Shown here piece after piece: positions 1-9,900 of a stretch of 64,000 bases of DNA. How positions within the stretch are numbered: position 1 is the stretch's first letter; every line of letters starts with the position of its first letter. The stretch covers positions 558,001 to 622,000 of the forward strand of contig JABYQU010000012.1 in the NCBI GenBank assembly GCA_022264855.1, in the 5' to 3' direction. The stretch is from Lenzites betulinus (taxonomy: Eukaryota > Basidiomycota > Agaricomycetes > Polyporales > Polyporaceae). The position numbers were made by a program, and so were the translations under genes. The notes under the pieces were generated by a model. The model searched no databases. It was not told the DNA's origin and worked only from the letters and a program-made list of their open reading frames with translations.

Positions 1-1069
1 TGTGTTGGGACCATGGTTGGTGATGTTCCCTTGTATTGTCAGCTTTCATTTAATGTGTCGCGTCAACCCTGCTCGATTATCTGAAGCCATTTCGCATGCT
101 ATGTATACATAGCTTTCCTGACGATCTCATGACGGCAGCAACGAGTTCACGAAAAGATATACAAGGTCCATCACGTACACAGCCCAGGCTAAGATGCAGG
201 CACCAGAGGATCCCAAGAATAGGAAGACAGTCGCCGAGTGCGCAGAAACCCTCAGTCATCGTCAGTGAGCCCAAAGTCAGAGTGAACCTGTCGAATGGTG
301 GTATGGCGGTAGGCAGCGAGCTAGAGTATGCGCATATACCGCCCTTTGTGAGTCTAGCGCAGGAGGAATAATCGACACACTCACCCTTCCTATCAAGATC
401 TACCCCGGATCAGACCTCGACGATATTATGACAACAAGAACGGACGTGCGTACCTGTGCGGCATCTTTGGCTTCGTTGTACTGGTGTAGGGACTTGATAT
501 GCCGCGACACGATCTGTTCGGCGTTCTCGCCCTCGCTATATGCGTGTATAACGGTGATTCAATCTTCTCAGAACCCTACGAAGATGACAGAGCTCACCCA
601 AGGACCGATTGCAGTTCATTTACTTCCGCCTGAAGGGCCTCTATGCGGGCTTGCTGAGCCTGCGTCGGAGGTGAGTGGGATGCATCCCGAATGAGGATGC
701 GCTGCCGTGATCAGACCTTGCTGGACGTCCTCGCGTGCATCGTGCTGCGACTGAGATGGGTGGGGAGGGCGAGCCCGTCGTTCTTAGTGGTCGTGCGGAA
801 GATAGAGGCGGTCGCGGACGGCGGGGCGCCAGGACGCCTCGGAGTAGGACGCGTTTCGGAGTGCCACGGTCATGTGATGGCTCCTAGACGAGCATCCGTC
901 CGAGCTCGATTTCAATTTTCGACGCCGACTGCTACTCTGACTGCACTAGCCAGCCTTATATGTACCCATGGGCGGTATGGATTGCCTGTTGGTAGGACCT
1001 GGACGCGCGACAACGAGATCTAAGCTTCAACAATGGTAATAACGCGGGCGTGCTTCGCAGTATTCAACA
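1..1069. other. Left-edge stretch with no recognised gene
   Basis: I see only short unconnected open frames here, none with a recognisable motif or a convincing chain of splice sites. The stretch ends where homology to the R1 repeat begins. Confidence 0.4.
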
Positions 1070-1915
1070 TGCCGAGAGGCCCGTGAGCCCAGAGGTAGCG
1101 CACGAGCTGAGCATGCTTTGCTGACCACACGGAACCACCATCTGAATGCCGGTATACGCGACCTGGAAGCCATGTTGCTAAATATCACGCATACAGTTCG
1201 AGGACGTCGAGAGCGTGTTCAGCGGAGCGTCTCACAATTCGGACTGGGGACGACATGCTTATTCGGCCGCATCGCTCTGGGTCGCAGGAGAGCCGACGGG
1301 AGGCTGACATGGTCAGCCTCCTACTGACAGCCCCCCGGGAATAAAAAGCGGGGCGGGACGTCACCACTCTCCCCATCCGCCTCTTCCCTTCCTCCCTCCA
1401 TGGCCGGTGCATTTCCTCTTCCATTTCCTCCCTGCCTTACACTGATATCTTCTGTCTCCTTTACCATTGACAAAGACACTGGAGCGCCGCCGACTGTCGA
1501 TAGCCCAAGACATTCAAGGGCCCGCGAGGGAGGGCAGCCGTTGTCTGTCGGGTGGCTAGCCCTGTCGTGTCAGTCTCGAGGCATACATAGCGACCCGGGT
1601 GCGCACACCCGTAGCAAGCCGTCCGCTGCCACACACAAGGTGCGTCCCGAGGGAGGGACATTGAGTCCTGGCGCATACCTTTTTGGTCCTCGGGATAAGT
1701 ACCTGTCTGTGCGCTGCTCCTCGTCGGGCGGCGCGCGGGCGGGGAAACCAAAATGCGCAAGGTAGGCTTTCTGCTTGAGACACGGGAGGGAGCCCTGTTC
1801 AGTAGCTAGATATATCGCAGTCCATTTTATAAGACAAATTCGATCAGCATTCCAATAAAGACATTGATGCCAGCTTCAATTAACTACTTCGATCTTGGAG
1901 CTATTGAGAGCGAGC
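1070..1915 (+). repeat. Dispersed repeat R1, copy A
   Basis: This is one of four copies in the window. The strongly matching core runs from about 1231 to 1767, and weaker similarity extends on both sides. The core has a TATA-like GGGAATAAAA near 1338, then a pyrimidine-rich stretch and a conserved CCATGGCCGGTGC. A GC-rich end with GCGGGCGGGGAAACC follows. Downstream similarity to copy C (TTCAGTAGCTA and GATCTTGGAGCTATTGAGAG) shows the unit continues to about 1915. The promoter-like core suggests an LTR or another transposon end, but I see no paired copy or TG...CA boundary, so the class is open. Confidence 0.7.
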
Positions 1916-2044
1916 ATAGCTTGAACCTCTCCCATACCAGTCGAGTCGGAGCGATTCGCCGATAGCTCATACGAAGTCTCAGTCCTCAAGTTAGAGTGTA
2001 ACAATAAGGACATTTATGTATACACCGAGTGGTCGACGTCCACA

Positions 2045-3355
2045 CACAAATGTGTATAGCCGTACTTGTAACAGATCCGAGCATTGCTATGAACGAGAGC
2101 TAAACTATAATACATCCAGGATATAGCTATAAAAATACAGGACCGGTCCATGGAGAGCACGACGAGGTGAAGAAATCACATATCGATGAATTTGGGCAAG
2201 TCGACGACGTCCTGATTCTCGACCTTCGGGACCTTGGGCTTTGGGAATTGACGGATCGGCACAGTAAAGCGGAACGGCCGCTTCAGCACGCACGTCTGCC
2301 CATCTCGGAGGATGACCTTCTCTTCGCCCGGGCGTATGTCTTTCTGCTTGATGCCGTGCGCATTCTCTATGGACCGCAGCTGGCTACACATCGGGATGCT
2401 GAGCCAGGGTGCCTCGAGGTTCGGGATCCCCCAGAGCTCGAACTGGAATGGCGAGTTGACGGGCTTCCCCGTCGCGGATTCGACGAAGTCCATGCAGTAT
2501 TCAGCTGCGGAGACTGACCCGGGGAACAGCCTGATGGAATACTTGGAGCCGGGGACGGGGCGGACGAAGACGAACTTCGGGTCCGGGCATGGGTCGTCGG
2601 GTTTGATCTGGAGAAGCGGGTCAGCGAGACGTCTCGCGCGATACGAACACTGAGCCGCGCACCCCAGTAGGCTCTACATATGTATCAAGAAGCTTCGTTG
2701 ACAAGCCGATGACCACATCGTAGCCGAATATTTTAGCATTGCACGCGAGTTGCTTGTCCAGCTCTGCGTAGATCTCGGCCGGAGACCCATGGAATCGCCG
2801 CTCGCAGAGTCGTACAAGCTCGAAGTCGTTTCGCGGCTCTACTCCAGGGTAATCTTTGCGGACCTTTCTTATACAGATATTGCGGGATAGCACGGGTTCG
2901 TTGCCGAAGGTGGAGGGCGGATGAGGAGGATTGGACTTCGTCTGCGACTGCGCGGCGACAGACGAGCTCCCTGCGTTTTCCGTAGATTTTTGAGGGCGTT
3001 CGGTGCTATCGTATGGACGTCCAGCCTGTGTTCTGGCGGACTGAAAGTAGACAGAAACGGTCCCACAACAGATAAGGCACCGACGAACCTTGCGTGTAGG
3101 TTTGGTCTTCATGGTCGGGACACGGCGCGAGCGTATCGGAGTGTAGCAGTAACGCAGACTAGCAGTGGTCTAGAATGCAAAACAACTGTCTGGGAGCGAG
3201 TGAGGTTATAACGAGTGGTTATAGTGGTTGGTGGCTGTAATGGAAGTCAGCGCGAGAGACGTAAGCGCTCACGCAGTCGAACTCGGAAGTTCCCGGGGGC
3301 GCGCCAATTCGACGTCCATGGTTGCAGTTCCCTGTATGGAAGTCGTAGTGTTCAT
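2045..3355. repeat. 1.3 kb duplicated locus, copy 1
   Basis: This block matches 27790-29089 over its whole length at roughly 85-90 percent by eye, in the same orientation. It includes the protein gene on the minus strand and noncoding flanks on both sides. Both copies end at TATGGAAGTC(G/A)TAGTGTTCAT. The retrotransposon 5' LTR starts about 135 bases after copy 1 ends. The coding part is intact in this copy and broken in the other. Confidence 0.8.
2176..3112 (-). CDS. Conserved hypothetical protein, intact copy of a duplicated gene
   Basis: I propose two exons, 3112-2663 and 2607-2176, joined across a 55-base intron (GTGCGC...CTCCAG with a GCTGAC branch site). The join is in phase and gives 293 residues. 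The N-terminal part is basic with a CLICC cysteine cluster and a Ser/Thr-rich linker. The C-terminal half carries a globular-looking region with KPDDPCPDPKFVFVRP, FCMDFVESATGKP-like and ELWGIPNLEAPW motifs. I do not recognise the family. A decayed paralogue at 27.9-28.9 kb shows which parts are conserved: the ELWGIPNLEAPW block and the RDGQTCVLKRP block are nearly identical in both. Read-through without the intron stops after ten codons, which supports splicing. Function unknown. Confidence 0.65.
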
Positions 3356-3484
3356 TGACACGGGCGCGGTGCACAAGCTACTGCGGCATTCCAGACAGCT
3401 TGGATATATCGCGATATAAATGCATTTTGGAAGAGAATCTCGTCGGTGCTATTCACGGAAAAAGAGGTGATCCGCCACTGAAGG

Positions 3485-3489
3485 ACTGG
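3485..3489. other. Target site duplication, left copy (ACTGG)
   Basis: ACTGG lies directly before the 5' LTR and is repeated directly after the 3' LTR at 12922-12926. A 5-base duplication is usual for Ty3/Gypsy integrases. Confidence 0.9.
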
Positions 3490-3789
3490 TGTAACACCCA
3501 GACCAGGGCCGAGCCCCAGCGCCTGGCCTTTTCCTTACTGTTACTCCTTCCTTTCCCGTCTTACCCGCGTCCTGCTTACCAGTCCGCTTCCTCATCCCGC
3601 CTTGGCCTTCGCTTGGCTCTAAAAACTTCCTTCTCATTCTCTCGCCTCCCCGTATCTATAAAACCCATGTATTCACATACGGCTGAGGCCATCATTCATT
3701 CCGCAATCGACGAGACCGTAAACCTGTCTTTCAGCGTCTGAACGTTCCTCTGTGACGACCTCCTTCCACATCCGGTTGCCGACGTCACA
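3490..3789 (+). repeat. 5' LTR
   Basis: The 300-base LTR starts TGTAACACCC and ends GCCGACGTCACA. It contains a TATA box at 3657-3663. By eye it is identical to 12622-12921. Confidence 0.95.
3657..3663 (+). promoter_or_regulatory. TATA box in the 5' LTR
   Basis: TATAAAA sits 167 bases into the LTR, 322 bases before the first gag ATG. Transcription would start near 3685-3695, dividing the LTR into U3 and R/U5. Confidence 0.6.
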
Positions 3790-3978
3790 TCTTTTTGACA
3801 TTACACGGCTTCTCTAGTGTTTCTCTCACTCGAAAACCCGCTACTAGCTTCTCTCTACAACAAAAAAAAAACAGGCTAGCCTCGTCCGACGTCTGGGTCT
3901 GATCACCCTTCGACCCACGACTTCGCTGTGCCGACCCTCTGCAAGAACTCAAAAACGAAATCACCACGTAAAACAGAT

Positions 3979-6900
3979 ATGCCTCGATACAATCTTCGGA
4001 GCCGTACTACGGCCGCGTCCATACACAACAACCAAGCGGTCCCAGGCGGGTTCCACGACTCCCCAGGGACACGCTCCTCAGGCGCGCCCTCGAGCGTTAG
4101 CTCTTTGGACGAGGATACAATATCCGAGTCCGAGGAAGGACCGTTGACTTATAGTCAAGCGGCTTCTCTGAGGCTACCCTCGCTGGAACTTCGAGTTCCG
4201 GAGGCGACCCCGACTGCGTCAGACGCACGGGAGACTACTGTAGATAACAGTACTTTGAATAAAATTCATGAAAACCCCGAGACGTCGGGAGAGTTACCCT
4301 CTGTCCTTACCAAAGTAGAGGATATTGAGGAAGGAACTTGGCAGACCGCCGGTCGCAGTGGAAGACACTCGCCGCTGGGGTCTGGTCATAAGAACGACCG
4401 CTCTTTGAGTTACCTGAGCGATAGCTCGCTCGGTGAGGGGTCATCGAACTTGGCCCTTACGCGCAAAGGGAAAGAAGTCGCCCGGGATAATGCTCTCGCG
4501 TTCGGCCTTGAGGAGCATGAGCTCGATCCCGAAGCTCAGCGACGGGAATTCGCTCGTTACTCCTCCATACCTACGCCGATCCCGGAGGGGAAGCCTTGGG
4601 CGCACCGTGCCCCTAGTAATATATCATCGGATTCTACTACTAGCAAACAGACAGCTCGACAGGAGGGCCCGTCATCGCCGGCTAGGCCGAACAGCCCCCC
4701 CTCCCCTGTCGACGTTCTCAGCGAGATAGAACGTCTCGAGAGGGAGCTGGTACGGCTACGGCTACAGTCTCCCGTTCTGATGAATAAAACATCGGCCGGG
4801 GCGGGGTTGGCCCACTCGGCCGCTGATTTCAGTCTTCCCATGACGAGTGCTCTCCGAAACAGCGCAGCACGTGTAGTTCCGGAGGGCGGGCCTACCGCAC
4901 ACGGCACTTCTATCACCGCCGCTCTGCGAGGACCGCGGCTGTCGGGGAAACGGGTTTCCGCACCCATACTTCCGCACAAGCCGGACATACACGCAAATTA
5001 CGAACCGGCCAGTGTGCTGGTATCGACCACCGTGGACCGTGTTCGTGGCCTACCCCCTCAAAGTCATAACGGCGATGGCCGAGCCGCGTTGGACCCCGTG
5101 CTACGCCCGGAGTCTCAGATCGCTCCGGGGAGTTATCTCGGGCATGCCTTCCGGCAGCTGGATGAACATGCGTCGGGCGGTGGTGGACCACCTTCATCGT
5201 CCTCGAGCTCCTCTAGTGATGCCGGTAGTAGCTCGTCCTCAGACAGCACGGATGCGTCACGAAAGAAACGACGACGCAACCGCGCTAAGAAAGCGGCCCG
5301 ACAGCGTCGAGATCGTTCTGCGCGATCGTCGCCCACTGTTCGTGTTCCTGTGTTGAAGCCGCGGGATCCTGATCCCTACGACGGCGTCGCCGATGCGCAA
5401 CTCTTCCATAAGTTCGTTCAGGACATCACAGAGTATATTGATGGGTACCACGTACCTCCGGAGCGTCAGGCGATCACCGTGTCGCGATTCCTGACCAAGC
5501 GGGCCTACTCTTGTTATCGGGCAACTTGCTCCGAGGCACCGTGGGCTTGGGCTCTTAAGGATGTGCTCATTGAGGTGTTCAACTACTGCTTTCCCATTGA
5601 CTTTCGTCAGCGGACGCGGGAGAAGTTGAATCACATCCAGCAGGGTGGACGTACCGTTCGCGAGTTCGTTCATGAGCTCCAGGGGTTGTTCCTGCTTCTG
5701 GGACACATGTCCGAGGAGACTAGGGTGGAGAAGCTGTGGTATGGGCTTCGCCCGTCTCTGCAGGCCGACCTATACCGCGCCAAGTTGAATCCCTCTTCGG
5801 CGTCCTGGGCCTCTGTGCAGACAGAAGCCGAGATCGCTGAGCTCGCGCAGTCTGCGAGTGCTACCGCCGAGCGTCGACAAGAGTCGTCCCGATTCACCGG
5901 TGGTAATAGTGGTTCCCCGGCGAAGTGGCGCTCACTTGACGGTGGGGACCGATCCCGCCGCTATCGCGACCGGGCACCGGAGTCGGTAGCGGCCCTCCCC
6001 GCTAAACCTTTGGCTAGCGGTGATCGACGACCTGGCAGGACGAACCGTGAGCGAGCGAACACTCGTCCTTCCGAACGTCCGAAGTCGAAACTCACTGATA
6101 AGGAGCGTGATGATTTGCGCACAGCGGGTAAGTGCTACAACTGCCGCGAAATTGGGCATTTGTCACGCAACTGTCCGCGCTCAAATCAGATACCCTCGGG
6201 GAAGAATGGCCGGCCTCCGGGCGTCACGGCTTACAGCGTGGGGCTGGCGGTTATTGACCCTGTGGACGTCCTGCAGGAGCAGGTTCAGTCTACCAGCCGT
6301 ATCGAAGAAATCGAATTTAACTACGTTGAACTGGCGGACGGGCGTGCCTACTCGTATGGCGCCACGCGCTGCGACACCGTATCGGACGCCGGGAGTGTCC
6401 CACCCTCAAGGGTTACCTACGCGGCTGTTCGAGGCGCGTGCGAAGATGCCCTGGCACTGTACGACGATTCTATCCCAGATCTGTGCACGGTCAGCGGCTC
6501 GTCCGATGATTCTATGCCGGACCTACATACCGTCAGTGCATCCGACGTAACTGATGACGATGGTACCCCGGTCGACCGGAGCGCGGTCTTCCCGCGCGCT
6601 CCAAGTGACGACTCAGCCGGGTTCACCGCGTTCTTACAGGACGTCTGCGGCTCGGATCAATGGACGGCGGGCGACGCTGTGGATGATCCGGCGCGGACGT
6701 TGCCCTCTACGCCGCGCTGTGGGCGGCCCTATGTAGCGTTAGGTGACGTCCTTGCCTGTCGAGCGCAGGACTTACTTCAGAGTAACCTTCCCTACATGGC
6801 GGAGGAAGGTCTGGGCGAGTCCGCTATCCTGGTCGGGCCGCGTGATCACGACAACCTGTCTGTTATGTACAGCGATTTCGCTGGACGGACGGCAGACGGC

Positions 6901-9900
6901 TGCGTACTGGGTACGGCCGACGCAACCGTCCCGCTCAGTCGCGCTTGTATGGAGGATGAGACCTTTGACGTCGTCGACTGGTTCAGGGGTTTACTCCGGG
7001 GCCTCCGTACCAGCGACGTTCTAGATGTCAGCAGGACCGCCGACACGTTGGTTGGTGATGCTTTTGGCAGCCACTCGGCGGCGGTATTGAACCGTGACGT
7101 ACCGTGGCCTTCGCAGTCCGTGGGCGCGAACGCCACGCCAGATGGCGTACCTCGTTTCACGGCGTTCCGTTACGGCGATACCGTGTTGATCGAGGACGCA
7201 TACCTTGCGCTGGACTGTCAAATCAGCGTGGCCCAGCTGCGTAATTCGTCCTTTGACCTACCAGGGTGGTACGCGGTGTTTGCTCACCGCTATCTTCTCC
7301 CGCCTGCGGTGGATGCCCTTGACGGCGGTTTGGACTGGCTGGGTGCTGTCCCGGTCTTGCCAAGCGCGCCGGGCGTATGTAGCATGGCGGCAGCGATTGC
7401 GCTCCCACCTCTACAGCGTAACTCAGCGGAAACAAAGGATTTCCGCCGGCTCATCCCAGATCCCATTGTCGTGACAGTGACGGTCAATGGCGAACCGGCT
7501 CGGGCACTCTTGGACTCAGGATCCTTGGCCGACTTCATGTCTGCGAAATTCGCGCATCAGCTGCACATACGGGGGTATGAACTGGAAAAACCCTTACCAG
7601 TACAGCTCGCAGTGCAAGGATCACGGGCCAAGGTGAACTACGGCTGCAAGGCCGATATTATCTACCAGACCGTCCGTGAACGACGGTACTTTGACATCAT
7701 GAACATACTTAACTATGATCTCATTTTGGGCACACCGTTCCTGGCACAGCACCAGCTGGTGTTAGGCTTCAACCCGTCCAAAGTAGTGGTCGGGTGCGCG
7801 ACCCTCGCCGACGTACCGGCCACTCGCCTCCGCGTAATCGAGTCGCGTGCGGCCGATGTTCTGGAGGGCGAGCTCGAGCGCGTCCGCCAGGCTTTACGTG
7901 AGTACGCAGCTCCTATTTGCCGCGACGCTAGTGACGCACCATTTCCCCCTCTGCGAGCGGTGAATCATTCTATCCCTCTCAAAGATCCTGCTAAAGTTTA
8001 TCATTGGCGGCCATCTAAGTGTCCTGACGCGCTACGTCCACACTGGATTGAGAAACGCGATGCGTACCTCAAAACGGGGCGATGGCGGATGTCCAGCGCT
8101 CGGAATACATCACCGATGTTGTTGCTGAAAAAGCCCGGGACGGGGGTCAACGGCGTGCCACCGCGCCTGCGTGTAGTCTGCGACCTGCGGGAGCGTAACT
8201 CCAACACCGTTAAAGTGACTTCTCCGCTGCCAGACATGGAGGCGATCCTACGGCGTGCCTCTCGTAAGCCTTATCGAAGTCTTATCGATGGGAAAGACGC
8301 ATATGAACAGATTCGTGTTGAACCTGATCACGTTGAACGCACGGCCATGACTACCCCCGACGGGAACATGGTGAGCCTCGTGCTCCAGCAGGGTGACTGC
8401 AATGCGGTCGCTACTTACCAGACGTTGATGAATCATATCTTCGGACCATTAATTGGTCATTTCATGGATGTGTACCTTGACGACATTATCATCTACTCCG
8501 ATACTGTCGCCGAACATGAAACACATGTTAGGCAGGTCATTGACATCTTGAAACAAGAAGAACTGTACCTCAGCTCCACCAAGCTTCAGTTCCTGTGCGG
8601 CGAACTCAAAATCCTGGGACGTATCATTGACAGCGATGGCATCCGCATGGATCCCGACAAAGTCGATTCTGTCGCGAATTGGAAAGCGCCGACTTCACGC
8701 GAATTGCTACGCGGGTTCCTTGGGTCTGTGGGATACCTCGCCGATGATGTCGCGACGGTCCGCATTCCGATGGGTGTCCTGTCAGGACTGACAGGGCAGG
8801 AGGCCAGTTTCCGCTGGGGACCTACGGAACAGCGTGCCTTTGATGAGATTAAGCAGCTGGTTCATGTACACCGCACTCACCATCGCCGGCCGCTGGACTA
8901 CGCTTCGACAGCGCCTCGTATTTGGTTGGTCACCGACGGTTCACTAGCAGGCATCGCCGGCGTGGTGTGTCAGGGACCTGACTGGCGTAATGCCCGGGTT
9001 GCCGCGTTCTTCTCGGCGAAATTAGCATCCGCACAAGCCAATTACGCTGTTCACGAGATTGAGATGTTAGCGGGCGTCGAGGCTATGCTTCGTCATCGCG
9101 ACATCTTGCTTGGGTGTCATTTCACCTGGGTAACAGACCACAAGGGTCTGATACACCTGCTGAACCAGAAGAACCTGTCTGGGAGACAGGCACGATGGAT
9201 AGAGAAAATCAGCGAGTTCGATTTTGAAATCGAATATGTACCTGGAGTAGACAACGTCCTTGCCGATGCCCTCTCGCGCATTTACGCGAATGATGCACCG
9301 GGCACGGTACGGGCTCCGTCGGAATTCGTCTCGCATGACGACCCGGCGGAGGCTCCGGGGATCTCGTCCCTCTCCGTGACCCTACCAGTGATCGTTGGGG
9401 GCGAGGCTGCCGCTCTCCTACATTCGGAACCGGCACGACGTCCTCAGACACGGGCGCAGACGAGGGTGGCGCCACACGCACCTGCAATACCGCGAGCGGC
9501 CCCACGGGCAGTCTTGCACCCGAACCCTCGACCCCCTGCTCTCCGGGCAGAGCCGGTCACCCGGCCTGCAACCCAACGGCCTCGCCGCGGGGGTACGAAC
9601 ACGGGCTCGGTGCCACGTCAGCGCGGACAGACGCAGCGCGCACCGCAGCTGGCCGCCGATTCCGGGCGACCTGAGAGCGCGCGAGAGTTCGCTCAGCGCA
9701 TTCGTCGTGTTGTTCTTCATGGTCCTCGACCTACGAAACAACAGGAGGGCGCGGGGTCAGCGATCGATACACTTCGTTCGCACCCAGACGCACCTACGAG
9801 GGAAGATGGTGGTGGAGACGCAAGCCATATTCCCAGCGCTACGACACAGGCTGTACCGACTACCGGCGCATCAGCACCGGTAGGCGAATCATCAACGGAG

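Noticed and set aside
1070..1915. R1 copies as LTRs of the Gypsy element
   Set aside because: R1 shares no sequence with the 300-base LTRs, and no element lies between two direct R1 copies with matching target duplications.
2621..2663. Frameshift in the duplicated hypothetical gene
   Set aside because: A 55-base intron with a branch site removes the break in the intact copy, and its splice sites are preserved in the second copy.
3449..3637. Minus-strand open frame within the LTR, repeated at 12548-12769
   Set aside because: It is an accident of the LTR sequence: it occurs twice only because the LTR does, and it has no coding features.
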